A DNA stretch of 64,000 bases from Gammaproteobacteria bacterium (GTDB taxonomy: Bacteria; Pseudomonadota; Gammaproteobacteria; Pseudomonadales; Pseudohongiellaceae): positions 62,001-126,000 of the forward strand of contig VMDC01000020.1 in assembly GCA_008081045.1 (NCBI GenBank), given 5' to 3'. This document shows positions 1 through 8,284 of this stretch, one piece after another (within the stretch, counting starts at the first letter, position 1; every line of letters starts with the position of its first letter). The notes beneath the pieces are model-generated. The model was given only the letters and a program-made list of their open reading frames with translations, was not told the DNA's origin and ran no database searches. The position numbers were made by a program, and so were the translations under genes.

Positions 1-864
1 TACCCTTCCTTCACTGGCCAGCTGATCATAGGCGGCCTGCTGCAGCATCTGTATCTGAGTCCGTGACATGCCGAGCTCATAGCCCGAACACTCATTCACG
101 CCCAGGGAGCGTGGATCCAGGCCAGTGAGATTGCCAAACACCACCAGAGCTTCCAGATAGTAGCCGTAGTGACTCGCGTGGTAGTGGTCGTAGCTCCACA
201 GGTCCACTTTGTCGAGGTCAATGCCATCGTAGGGATTGGGGTCTGCTATGCCGCTGGCCATGGCTCGGGACCAGGCTTCACCGACACCGTTAACGCCTGC
301 GACGCCGGGTACCGCGGCCGCGAGGTCATAACCGGCGCGAACGTCGAGCGCCATATTTTCGATAGGCTGACCCGTCCATGGCTTATCCGGCAAGTACACC
401 TGATCGGCCCGCGACCAGGTGGCGGTCAAATACACTTCGACGGCTGCGTTTTTGCTTCTCAGAAAATCCGTCATTGCGGCGACGGTGCTGACCAGTTTGT
501 CGGGATTACCCGGATCCTGAGCGTCCAGCGTGCTGTAGCCGTGCATGACCACCTGATCAAAAGGGCGTCTCCCAATGATGGCCAGCTTGTTTTCGAGGTG
601 AAAGTCTATGCCTGCACCACCGCGGGTCTCCAGATAGACGTCGTAATCCAGACCGGCCTGATCGGCGAAAGACTTAAACAGCGCAGGCACTCCGCCGATG
701 CCTTCGTTGTTGAGATCGGTCACCGTTGACGCGCGGTAGTGTCTTACCGGAGAGCCCCATCCGTAGGTGAAGCTGTTGCCAATGAAAAGCACGCTGGTGC
801 GTGCCATTGCCACTGTACTCAGGCTTAAGATCAAGAAGGACAGCAGTAGTTGATGAAGTTTCAT
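1..864 (-). CDS. SGNH/GDSL-like exported hydrolase, partial (3' end off the left edge)
   Basis: The gene reads leftward and runs off the left edge; 288 codons are visible. It begins at an ATG with GGGAG nine bases upstream. Residues 1-21 form a Sec signal peptide (hydrophobic core LLLSFLILSLSTV, cut near AMA). Directly after it is GNSFTYG, the SGNH block I type motif with Ser31 as likely nucleophile. Near the visible end, DHYHASHYG resembles the Asp-x-x-His block V. The family contains periplasmic esterases and deacetylases acting on sugars or lipids; the substrate cannot be read here. It is divergent from the flavoprotein gene at 1008. The C-terminus is not visible. Confidence 0.7.
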   Translation of the reverse strand, partial: MKLHQLLLSFLILSLSTVAMARTSVLFIGNSFTYGWGSPVRHYRASTVTDLNNEGIGGVPALFKSFADQAGLDYDVYLETRGGAGIDFHLENKLAIIGRRPFDQVVMHGYSTLDAQDPGNPDKLVSTVAAMTDFLRSKNAAVEVYLTATWSRADQVYLPDKPWTGQPIENMALDVRAGYDLAAAVPGVAGVNGVGEAWSRAMASGIADPNPYDGIDLDKVDLWSYDHYHASHYGYYLEALVVFGNLTGLDPRSLGVNECSGYELGMSRTQIQMLQQAAYDQLASEGRV

Positions 865-945
865 GTAAGGGGTCTCCCTGTCTTGTTTTTATTGTCCGGG
901 TCTTTTTAGCCGCTCATTTCGAGAGAAACGGAAGGTTCATGCCGG

Positions 946-976
946 CTTGCCCATGCAGGCAAGACATCTGTTATGC
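946..976 (+). promoter_or_regulatory. Inverted repeat over a possible promoter of the flavoprotein gene
   Basis: CTTGCC (946-951) and GGCAAG (958-963) form a perfect 6-bp inverted repeat with a 6-bp spacer. It overlaps a possible -35 box TTGCCC (947-952), which has TTATGC (971-976) 18 bp downstream. The start codon at 1008 follows. The arrangement would suit a repressor operator, but this is inference from pattern only. Confidence 0.3.
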
Positions 977-1007
977 TCAAGCTTAATTCGATAAGAGCGA
1001 GCTCACA

Positions 1008-2933
1008 ATGAAAAATAAAGCTAAGCCGTCGATTACCCGCAGGGATTTTCTGAACGGAGTTGCACTTGGTGTTGCTGCAGGTTCCGGTCTCTCCCCTCTT
1101 GAGCTGCTGGCACAGAGCGGCGGACAGGCCGCGTCATTAAGCGGTTCCTATCCACCTGCCCTGCAGGGTCTGCGGGGCAGCCATGTCGGCTCTTTTGAGA
1201 CCGGTCACGCCATGCGGGACGGACAAAGCTGGACCAGTTCGGATGCCGGCGATGGTCAGTACGATCTGGTGGTTGTCGGTGGCGGCATCAGCGGTCTGGC
1301 CGCAGCGTATTTTTATCGAAAGCAGAACGGGCCGCAGTCCCGGATTCTGATTCTGGATAATCACGATGATTTTGGCGGGCATGCCAAGCGAAACGAGTTC
1401 CGTTATGGGGACAGACTGTATCTGGTGAATGGCGGAACGCTGAATGTAGAAGCTCCGTCGCAGTACAGCACGGTCGCCGCCGGCTTGCTCTGGGAGCTGG
1501 GTATTGATCGCACTCGCTATTTTGAAAAGAACAGGGACATGTTCTCGTTTTACCGGGACAGCGGACTGCAGGGGAGCCGTTTTTTTGATCGCGAATCTTT
1601 CGGTCAGGACAAGCTGGTCGTGGGCTATGACGACTTGCCGATTGCGCAGGCCGTTGCTCAATCTCCCCTGAGCGATGAGGCGAAAAGAGATGTGGTTCGG
1701 CTGTATGAATCGACTGAAAATTACTTTCCCGGACTGACGGCTGAGCAGACCCGGGAAAAACTGACCGGGATGAGCCACGAGGAATATCTGCTCGATGTCG
1801 TCAAGGTACATCCAGATGTTGTGAAATTGTTCCAGTCATCTTTTCACGGTTCTCTGGTCGTCGGGCCGGATGCGATTCCGGCAATTTACTTCCGGGACAA
1901 TGGCTTTCCGGGATTTGCCGGTCTGAATATTGATGATTTGCCCCCGGAGCTGTTGGTGAATGAACCGGGAGGTGCACACGGGCGGGAAAACCGAAGCCGG
2001 GCAAACAGTGGCGATCCGGACATGTATTTTCCGGATGGAAACGCAACCATTACCCGGCTGTTGGTGCGGGCACTGGTGCCCGGCGTGATTGAAGGGCAGG
2101 ACATGGACGATATTGTCACAGCCGGCGCAGATTACCGTCGTCTCGACCTGCCTGAAAATAACGTGCGAATCCGTCTGAACAGCACGGCGGTCAACGTGCA
2201 GCACCAGAATGATAATCAGGTGATCACTCAATACGTGACAGATGGCCGCGCCTACTCGGTCAGAAGCGATGCCGTGGTGCTGGCGTGCTGGCACACCGTG
2301 ATTCCGCACATCTGTCCGGAGCTGCCGGTTCAGCAGAAACAGGCGCTGTCCTACGGCAGTAAGTCACCGCTGGTCTATGGGGGTGCCTTGCTCAGGAACT
2401 GGCGTGCCTTTGTCGACGCGGGTATTTCCTCAGTGACGGCACCGACCAGTTTTTATTCCAGGATTGGTCTTCAGGCCTCCGTGTCTATGGGGGATTACCA
2501 GGCGCCACGCAACCCGGACGAGCCAATCGCGCTGCGATTTTCCGCCTATTTCGATGCGCCGGGCCGGGGTCTGAATAGGCGAGAGCAGCATCTGGCGGGA
2601 CGTCGGGAAATGCTGGCGACCTCCTTTGATACCTTCGAGGAAAAACTGAGAGACCAGCTTATGCGTGCTCTGGGTTCGGCCGGTTTCGATGACGAACGCG
2701 ACATTGTTGGCCTGACGGTAAATCGGTGGCCCCACGGATACAGCTATTCCTACAATCCGCTCGACGAACCCGCCGAATGGGCCTACTCCGCGACGGATGA
2801 AAGGCCGTGTATCGTTGGCAGCAAACCGGCCGGGCGCATCACCATTGCCAATTCAGATGCCGCCGCCAGCCCTCACACTGATGCCGCAATCAATGAGGCG
2901 TATCGTGCCGTCAGTGAATTACTGCATGCCTAG
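1008..2933 (+). CDS. Exported FAD-dependent amine oxidoreductase, spermidine-dehydrogenase-like
   Basis: A protein of 641 aa. Residues 10-36 are a Tat-type signal (TRRDFLNG followed by a hydrophobic stretch ending in LLAQ). A dinucleotide-binding Rossmann motif GGGISGLAAA lies near residue 91. The following ILDNHDDFGGHAKRNEF stretch and the C-terminal GRITIANSDAAASPHTDAA block are typical of the Pseudomonas spermidine dehydrogenase (SpdH) type of flavoprotein. That family oxidises polyamines in the periplasm and passes electrons to a haem or quinone acceptor. Length fits the family. No cytochrome partner is adjacent, so the electron acceptor is unknown. The Shine-Dalgarno sequence is weak. 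The substrate assignment is by family resemblance only. Confidence 0.8.
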   Translation: MKNKAKPSITRRDFLNGVALGVAAGSGLSPLELLAQSGGQAASLSGSYPPALQGLRGSHVGSFETGHAMRDGQSWTSSDAGDGQYDLVVVGGGISGLAAAYFYRKQNGPQSRILILDNHDDFGGHAKRNEFRYGDRLYLVNGGTLNVEAPSQYSTVAAGLLWELGIDRTRYFEKNRDMFSFYRDSGLQGSRFFDRESFGQDKLVVGYDDLPIAQAVAQSPLSDEAKRDVVRLYESTENYFPGLTAEQTREKLTGMSHEEYLLDVVKVHPDVVKLFQSSFHGSLVVGPDAIPAIYFRDNGFPGFAGLNIDDLPPELLVNEPGGAHGRENRSRANSGDPDMYFPDGNATITRLLVRALVPGVIEGQDMDDIVTAGADYRRLDLPENNVRIRLNSTAVNVQHQNDNQVITQYVTDGRAYSVRSDAVVLACWHTVIPHICPELPVQQKQALSYGSKSPLVYGGALLRNWRAFVDAGISSVTAPTSFYSRIGLQASVSMGDYQAPRNPDEPIALRFSAYFDAPGRGLNRREQHLAGRREMLATSFDTFEEKLRDQLMRALGSAGFDDERDIVGLTVNRWPHGYSYSYNPLDEPAEWAYSATDERPCIVGSKPAGRITIANSDAAASPHTDAAINEAYRAVSELLHA

Positions 2934-2976
2934 CGGCTGACTGATTCCGGCTGCGGCGCTGCGCATTTGCCGATAA

Positions 2977-3996
2977 TCAGGAGTCCAGAAAACGGATCAA
3001 TTCCGCGTTGACGAGTTCCGGGGCTTCTTCATGAGGATTGTGCCCGACCTCAGGAATCAGAAATACTTCGCCATTGGGAAATTGCCCGGCCGCGTGTCGT
3101 GCCTCATCAGCGAAGCTCGGGTAATCTTCTGCTCCGCCTAAAATCAGGGTTTTGGTCTGTATGTGTTGCCAGTCATTCACAACGGTATCCATGGCTCTCA
3201 TCTGCCCCGCCAGTCGACTGACGTAAGCCATGCGAGGCCAGTCTCCACTGAGCCGGTTGCCGTAGCGAATGCGCATGTGCTTCAGATAATCAGGGCTCCA
3301 GGTCACATAGTTTTCGCTTCCCCAGCGCAGCAGTGAGTCGTAGACTGCTTCCATGTCGGGGTTTGCATCAACATCCCCTGACAGCGGATCAAAGCCCCGG
3401 CCCTGACGGCGATCGGTGAGCCCTACCTGGTTGACGGTTACCAGGTGTGTGGTGCGTTCCGGGTAGAGAAACGCAAATCGCGTTACCATCTGACCCCCGA
3501 TCGAATGTCCTACTACGGCAGCCCGTTCAATATTCAGATGATCCATGAGTCTGGCGGTGTTCGATGCCCACAGGTTGATACTGTAAGGAATTACGGGCTT
3601 GGAAGATTTACCCCAGCCGAGCCGGTCTTTTACGATGACCCGATAGCCTTGTGCTGCCAGAGCAGCGATCTGTTTCTCCCAGTACCAGCCATAATAGAGA
3701 CCTCCGTGATGCAAGATTACGGTGCGTCCATTACTTCGACCGGTCGGAGCGACATCCATGTAGGCGAGCCTGACGTCCTGATTGTAGACCCGGAAGTTCA
3801 GATAACTGACGGGATAGGGATAGTCGATTTCTTCCAGGTTGATCGAAATCGGCCCCCAGTCCTCCGGTGCACTGGCAGGGGGTGCGGTCTGAGCCTGTGA
3901 GATGAATGGCACCATCACCGACAGCAGCGCGAGAATTGCGCACCGGGCATGGGGAAGTCTGATTAACAGTTCGCGAGGCGTGATTGTTGCAATCAT
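2977..3996 (-). CDS. Exported alpha/beta hydrolase
   Basis: A protein of 339 aa from the ATG at 3996, chosen because AGGAG lies ten bases upstream and the protein then starts with a proper Sec signal (CAILALLSVMVPF, cut after SQA). An in-frame upstream extension to 4059 lacks these traits. The fold is shown by the oxyanion strand HHGGLYYG, the nucleophile elbow GHSIGGQ, a late acidic residue in LGGAEDYPS, and the catalytic His in VGHNPHEE near the C-terminus. It resembles periplasmic epoxide-hydrolase, haloalkane-dehalogenase or lipase-type enzymes. The substrate is not predictable. It is convergent with the flavoprotein gene and divergent from the glycosyltransferase. Confidence 0.75.
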   Translation of the reverse strand: MIATITPRELLIRLPHARCAILALLSVMVPFISQAQTAPPASAPEDWGPISINLEEIDYPYPVSYLNFRVYNQDVRLAYMDVAPTGRSNGRTVILHHGGLYYGWYWEKQIAALAAQGYRVIVKDRLGWGKSSKPVIPYSINLWASNTARLMDHLNIERAAVVGHSIGGQMVTRFAFLYPERTTHLVTVNQVGLTDRRQGRGFDPLSGDVDANPDMEAVYDSLLRWGSENYVTWSPDYLKHMRIRYGNRLSGDWPRMAYVSRLAGQMRAMDTVVNDWQHIQTKTLILGGAEDYPSFADEARHAAGQFPNGEVFLIPEVGHNPHEEAPELVNAELIRFLDS

Positions 3997-4182
3997 GGTT
4001 GCGGTAGCTCCTGGCCGGTTACTCTGAAAAAGCATAAAGGAAAAACCCAGCCGGCTCAAAACTCCTGTCGGCGCTTACGCTCTGACTGGTTGGCACAATG
4101 ATTTCGTTGAGTTGCGCGAACGCAACAGATTGGCCATCATGCGGGTCCCATGCCTCGATCAACACAAAGCGTAGGGGTCGTC

Positions 4183-5274
4183 ATGACTGAGAGTGACGGT
4201 CCCTGTGATGCGCATTCCGTCCAATCCAATTCCGAGTTCTATTTCGTCTATCCCGGCGATCTCGATACTCGCACCGGCGGGTATGCCTACGACAAGCGTC
4301 TGATTGAGGAACTCGGTCTGTTGGGTCTTCGCATCAATCCGGTTTCCCTGCCCCAGTGCAGCCTGGACATGAACCAGAGCGCAAGGCGTAGGGTTCAGGA
4401 AAAACTGGCGGCAATTCCGGAGGGTTCCGTGGTGGTAATGGACGGGCTTGCACTGGGCGTGCTCGACCGCGAAACCACCGAAGTGCGCCATCGCCTGCGT
4501 CTGGTTGCGCTCTGCCATCATCCGCTGGCTCTGGAGTCGGGTCTGAACTCGGCCGAGCAGTCCCGGCTGTTTGAGTCCGAGCGGCTGGCGCTCGCGAATG
4601 TTTACGCAACGCTGGTCACCAGCGACAGCACCCGCCGTATTCTGACAGACGATTTCGGCGTAGGTGAAGACAGCATCACCGTTGCCGTGCCGGGTACCGA
4701 CCGCAGACCATTCGCTGCGTGTACGGGGAGCCCGCCCCGTCTCCTGACCGTGGGGTCATTAACTCGGCGTAAGGCGCACGATGTTCTGATCTCTGCGCTC
4801 GCCGATCTTGCCGCACTGGACTGGGAAGCCCGGTTTGTGGGTGGTGATCACTTCGATGCCGCATGGGCGCAGAGACTGCGTGCGCAGGTGGCTGCAGAAA
4901 ACCTCGGTCATCGTATTCAGTTTGCCGGTCTGGTGCCGGATATCGAACCCGAGTATCAGCAGGCGGATGTCTTCATCCTGCCCTCAAGGTTTGAAGGTTA
5001 CGGAATGGTTTTCGCTGAAGCGCTGTCAGCTGGATTGCCGGTGATTGCTGCGAAAGCCGGTGCAGTACCCGATGTGGTCCCCGGCACAGCAGGTCTTCTG
5101 GTCGCCCCCGACGATCCGGAGGCCTTGGCCGAAGCTGTTCATAAGCTACTTACTACCGCAGGCTTGCGGCAACAGCTTCAACAAGGCGCCAGAGCATGCG
5201 CAGCTGAATTGCCAACCTGGCGGGACAGCGCAGAGAAAGTGTGCAGGCGACTCAGGGAGGTGAGCCAGGCATGA
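4183..5274 (+). CDS. GT4-family glycosyltransferase
   Basis: A protein of 363 aa. The start at 4183 is preferred because AGGGG sits six bases upstream; an upstream ATG at 4150 has no ribosome site. The GT-B fold is visible: the N-half begins with FVYPGDLDTRTGGYAYDK, and the C-half carries LTVGSLTRRKAHD and the nucleotide-sugar site FEGYGMVFAEALSAGLPV with its conserved E-x7-E spacing. Such enzymes are retaining transferases using UDP- or GDP-sugars. It is the first gene of the proposed nine-gene cluster and overlaps the methyltransferase by ATGA, so the two are translationally coupled. The acceptor may be the cluster's heterocycle or lipid, which is inference. Confidence 0.82.
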   Translation: MTESDGPCDAHSVQSNSEFYFVYPGDLDTRTGGYAYDKRLIEELGLLGLRINPVSLPQCSLDMNQSARRRVQEKLAAIPEGSVVVMDGLALGVLDRETTEVRHRLRLVALCHHPLALESGLNSAEQSRLFESERLALANVYATLVTSDSTRRILTDDFGVGEDSITVAVPGTDRRPFAACTGSPPRLLTVGSLTRRKAHDVLISALADLAALDWEARFVGGDHFDAAWAQRLRAQVAAENLGHRIQFAGLVPDIEPEYQQADVFILPSRFEGYGMVFAEALSAGLPVIAAKAGAVPDVVPGTAGLLVAPDDPEALAEAVHKLLTTAGLRQQLQQGARACAAELPTWRDSAEKVCRRLREVSQA

Positions 5275-6089
5275 CGGGCTTCAGTGTGGACTGGTTGAAT
5301 CTGAGGGAAGGTGCTGATCAGCAGGCGCGGAACAGCGAATTATTGCGCGTCGCGGCCACGTTCGCTGCCTCGGGTGGGGATTCACGGGCGGTTGTGGTAG
5401 ATCTGGGTGCGGGCACGGGTTCGACCTACAGAACATTCGGCCAACGTAGCTTTCCAGTTGAATTTACGCCGACCTGGCGCTTTGTTGACAATGACAGAGA
5501 ACTGCTCGGAGAAGCGGCTCGTCGCGCGGATCAAAACCATCTGATTGAAACCTATGAACTTGACCTGAACCAGGTTGCACAGTTACCACTGACAGCAGTT
5601 CGACTGATTACTGCCTCTGCGCTGTTTGATCTGGTCTCGGCCCCATTTATTGACCGCTTGATCGCTGAAGTGGATGCGGCCTCTGCAGGCCGGCCAGTAG
5701 GCATCTATGCGGCGCTTAACTATGACGGTTCAACCTGCTGGGATCCGGTGCATCCACTTGATCAGCAGGTGCTGGAGGCATTCAATGAGGATCAGACCAC
5801 GGATAAAGGGTTTGGGCCTGCGCTCGGGCCTGACGCCTGCAATTATGTCAAACGCACTCTGGAGCAGGCTGGCTTCGGTGTGCAGCTAGCCACAAGCCCG
5901 TGGCAACTCGATGGCAAGGACGCTCAGCTGGTTGCTGAATTGATACAGGGAATCGGCAGCGCGGTGCAGTCATGCCCTGAGCTAGCGCCGGAGGACATCG
6001 CTGACTGGCTTGCGTTCAGACTTGCTCACGCTGCGACTGGCTCTTGTAGAGTGGGGCACACTGATTTGTTGGCTATCCGGGAATCCTGA
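5271..6089 (+). CDS. Class I SAM-dependent methyltransferase
   Basis: A protein of 272 aa. The ATG at 5271 overlaps the glycosyltransferase stop as ATGA and has GGAGG ten bases upstream. Motif I is VVVDLGAGTGSTYRT near residue 44, followed by an acidic residue in WRFVDNDRELL where SAM ribose is normally held, and a motif IV-like ASALFDLVS. No substrate domain is recognisable. Tight coupling to the glycosyltransferase suggests that the two act on the same molecule. The sequence does not resemble small-RNA or DNA methyltransferases in obvious motifs, so a metabolite acceptor is more likely, but this is inference. Confidence 0.75.
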   Translation: MTGFSVDWLNLREGADQQARNSELLRVAATFAASGGDSRAVVVDLGAGTGSTYRTFGQRSFPVEFTPTWRFVDNDRELLGEAARRADQNHLIETYELDLNQVAQLPLTAVRLITASALFDLVSAPFIDRLIAEVDAASAGRPVGIYAALNYDGSTCWDPVHPLDQQVLEAFNEDQTTDKGFGPALGPDACNYVKRTLEQAGFGVQLATSPWQLDGKDAQLVAELIQGIGSAVQSCPELAPEDIADWLAFRLAHAATGSCRVGHTDLLAIRES

Positions 6090-6243
6090 GACAACGGATG
6101 CGCCCTGGGAAATTGACCGAACGGGTCTGTCTGTCTAAGCTGTGTCACTGACAGAACCTATAAGAATAAAGCAAACCTGATGGAGTAACCTGGCGTATTC
6201 CCTACTCGCCGGCCAATCGGGTCGGTCCGTCTACGAAGGAGTT

Positions 6244-6843
6244 ATGATGTCGATCATTTTCTCGCACCGTTCGCTGGTGATTTGGCTGGCGGGATGCGCG
6301 CAGGCCTGGTTTGCCGCAGGCGCTTGTGCTGAAGCAGCGGACTGGCAAATAGATCCGGATCATTTTTCTATCGCCTTCGAGGCTGAACACATTGGTTACC
6401 AGCAGCAGCTTGGCTTTTTCCTGGAGGGTTCGGGTCAGTTCCGCTTTGATCCCGAGACAGATGTACTCAGCAGTGGGCGTGTTGAAATTGCCTCGGACAG
6501 TTTGTTCAGCAATCACGATGCCCGGGACAATCATCTCAAGGGGAGGGATTTTCTGAACGCCAGACGGCATGCTCTGATTGTTTTTGAGGTGTCGGAGTAC
6601 TTTGCTGCTGACGGAGTCTTGCGCGGCAATCTGACGATGCTTGATGAAACTCATCCGGTAGACCTTAAAGTTGTGGTGAATAAACAGGCGGTGTATCCGT
6701 TTGGGCATCGCAAGGAAACGCTTGGCATTTCAGCCAGTGCTGCCATTTTTCGCAGTCAGTGGGGCATGGATTATGGTGTGGCCAATAACATGGTCGGAGA
6801 TGAAGTTACATTGCGTTTCGAATTCGAAGCCATACGACAATAA
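6244..6843 (+). CDS. YceI-family exported lipocalin-like protein
   Basis: A protein of 199 aa starting at one of two adjacent ATGs (6244 or 6247) behind AAGGAG. Residues 1-30 are a Sec signal. The mature part starts with WQIDPDHFSIAFEAEHIG and carries HDARDNHLKGRDFLNA, FEVSEYF and LTMLDETHPVDLKV, the pattern of the YceI family. These beta-barrel proteins bind long isoprenoid or amphipathic lipids in the periplasm. YceI genes often sit beside isoprenoid or quinone enzymes, so it may carry a lipid-linked product of this cluster across the periplasm. That role is inference. Confidence 0.85.
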   Translation: MMSIIFSHRSLVIWLAGCAQAWFAAGACAEAADWQIDPDHFSIAFEAEHIGYQQQLGFFLEGSGQFRFDPETDVLSSGRVEIASDSLFSNHDARDNHLKGRDFLNARRHALIVFEVSEYFAADGVLRGNLTMLDETHPVDLKVVVNKQAVYPFGHRKETLGISASAAIFRSQWGMDYGVANNMVGDEVTLRFEFEAIRQ

Positions 6844-6896
6844 AAATACTATACAGCGACACTTGACCCTATCTTAATAGCCTGCAATGCAGAATT

Positions 6897-6925
6897 TTGA
6901 AGCTGGCAGAATTTACACGTAGAAT
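6897..6925 (+). promoter_or_regulatory. Possible promoter of the GTP cyclohydrolase II gene
   Basis: TTGAAG (6897-6902) and TAGAAT (6920-6925) are spaced by exactly 17 bp. The ATG follows eight bases after the -10 box and there is no Shine-Dalgarno sequence, so a transcript from here would be nearly leaderless. A second weak candidate, TTGACC near 6863, lies upstream. Pattern evidence only. Confidence 0.3.
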
Positions 6926-6933
6926 AAGCAACC

Positions 6934-7578
6934 ATGACTGAGCCGACTGTAAACAGAGTGTCTGAAGCGCGAATCCCGACGGAGTACGGAGAATTCACGC
7001 TTGGCTATTACGAGAACAGCCTTGATGACAAAGCCCATCTGACTTTTCACATGGGTGACATCTCGCACAAATCTGACGTGCTGGTGCGCGTACATTCTGA
7101 GTGTCTGACCGGAGATATCTTTGGTTCGCGGCGCTGTGATTGTGGCGAACAACTTGATCATTCGTTGCGCATGATTGCAGAGCAGGGCGGTGGCCTGCTC
7201 ATTTACCTGCGACAGGAAGGGCGGGGCATCGGTCTGCTACAGAAAATTCATGCCTATAATCTGCAGGACAAAGGGCATGATACGGTTGATGCCAACTTGC
7301 TGCTCGGTCATGCAGCCGATGAGCGCAGTTACATCCTGGCGACGCTCATTCTGAAAGAGTTGAACATCCACTCGGTGCGACTGATTACCAACAATCCAGA
7401 CAAGATTTCAGCGCTGGAGGCTGACGGTATAACAGTCAGTGAGCGGGTGGAGCTGAAAGATTTTATCAACGCAGACAATTCGGATTATCTGATTACCAAA
7501 GTCAGGCGGATGAACCACCTGCTTAACGTGCCCGATGAGGCAGCTCTGCTCGCTGAAGAAATTCATGAGTCTGAATGA
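6934..7578 (+). CDS. ribA: GTP cyclohydrolase II
   Basis: A protein of 214 aa, the usual length. The zinc site is C57 (HSECLTGD), C68 and C70 (RRCDCGEQLD). The substrate loop LRQEGRGIGL is at 92-101, and the C-half shows AYNLQDKGHDTVDAN and LITNNPDKI. The enzyme opens GTP to 2,5-diamino-6-ribosylamino-pyrimidinone 5'-phosphate, formate and pyrophosphate. There is no DHBP synthase (RibB) domain and no neighbouring ribE or ribH. Instead it overlaps a reductase gene by 14 bp within a cluster of sugar, lipid and pterin-type genes. It may therefore be a pathway-specific second copy rather than the housekeeping riboflavin enzyme (inference). Confidence 0.92.
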   Translation: MTEPTVNRVSEARIPTEYGEFTLGYYENSLDDKAHLTFHMGDISHKSDVLVRVHSECLTGDIFGSRRCDCGEQLDHSLRMIAEQGGGLLIYLRQEGRGIGLLQKIHAYNLQDKGHDTVDANLLLGHAADERSYILATLILKELNIHSVRLITNNPDKISALEADGITVSERVELKDFINADNSDYLITKVRRMNHLLNVPDEAALLAEEIHESE

Positions 7579-8284
7579 TCAGGTTGAAAACTGGTTGCGG
7601 GAGCGAACTGCGGCCTTCTCTTCTTCTGACAGACCTTTTATCACGCTGACTTATGCCCAGAGCTGGGACGGCAGCATCACTACCCGGTCCGGAGAGACGC
7701 TCTGTTTTAGCGGGCCGGAGGCCACCCGCCTCACCCATCAGCTTCGCAGCCTGCACGATGGCATCTTGGTGGGTATCGGAACCGTGCTGAGCGATGATCC
7801 ACAGCTGACCGTACGAGAGTGGGAGGGAGACAATCCTCAGCCCATCGTGCTGGACAGCCAGCTCCGCACGCCAGCGAACGCAAAAGTTTGCCACCATCCT
7901 GATAAACGATGCTGGATCTTGACCGTGAACGGGCTGAGTCAGGCTCTGAGCCCTGAGGCAACGGTGATCCGGTTGGACGGCGCTGGCAGCGATGATGCGG
8001 AAGTTCCCCTGCCGCGGGCGATGGCACTGCTCAGGGAGCGTGGCATCCGTTCCCTGATGGTCGAAGGCGGAGCAGCGGTCATCACCTCTTTCCTCAAAGC
8101 AGAGCTGGTTGACGCTCTGGTGCTGACGCTGTCACCAAAACTGGTGGGCGGTTACAAGGCGGTTGATGAACTGCTGGGCGGTGGCGACAGGCATTCCCCC
8201 GGCATTACGTCGGTTCATTCCTGTCAGGCCGGTGATGACGTTGTGGTCTGGGGGGACCTCCAATACGGCGGACACTCGTCATGA
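7565..8284 (+). CDS. RibD C-terminal-type reductase, no deaminase domain
   Basis: A protein of 239 aa from the ATG at 7565, 14 bp inside the ribA reading frame; a longer form from 7535 is possible. The domain runs from FITLTYAQSWDGSI through LHDGILVGIGTVLSDDPQL to IRSLMVEGGAAVITSF, the NADPH-binding dihydrofolate-reductase-like fold of RibD_C. In riboflavin synthesis this domain reduces the ribose of the RibA product to ribityl. The N-terminal CMP/dCMP-type deaminase of RibD is absent. The pair ribA plus reductase would thus give the 2,5-diamino ribityl compound, unless a deaminase elsewhere acts. Stop and next start overlap as ATGA. Confidence 0.85.
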   Translation: MSLNDQVENWLRERTAAFSSSDRPFITLTYAQSWDGSITTRSGETLCFSGPEATRLTHQLRSLHDGILVGIGTVLSDDPQLTVREWEGDNPQPIVLDSQLRTPANAKVCHHPDKRCWILTVNGLSQALSPEATVIRLDGAGSDDAEVPLPRAMALLRERGIRSLMVEGGAAVITSFLKAELVDALVLTLSPKLVGGYKAVDELLGGGDRHSPGITSVHSCQAGDDVVVWGDLQYGGHSS

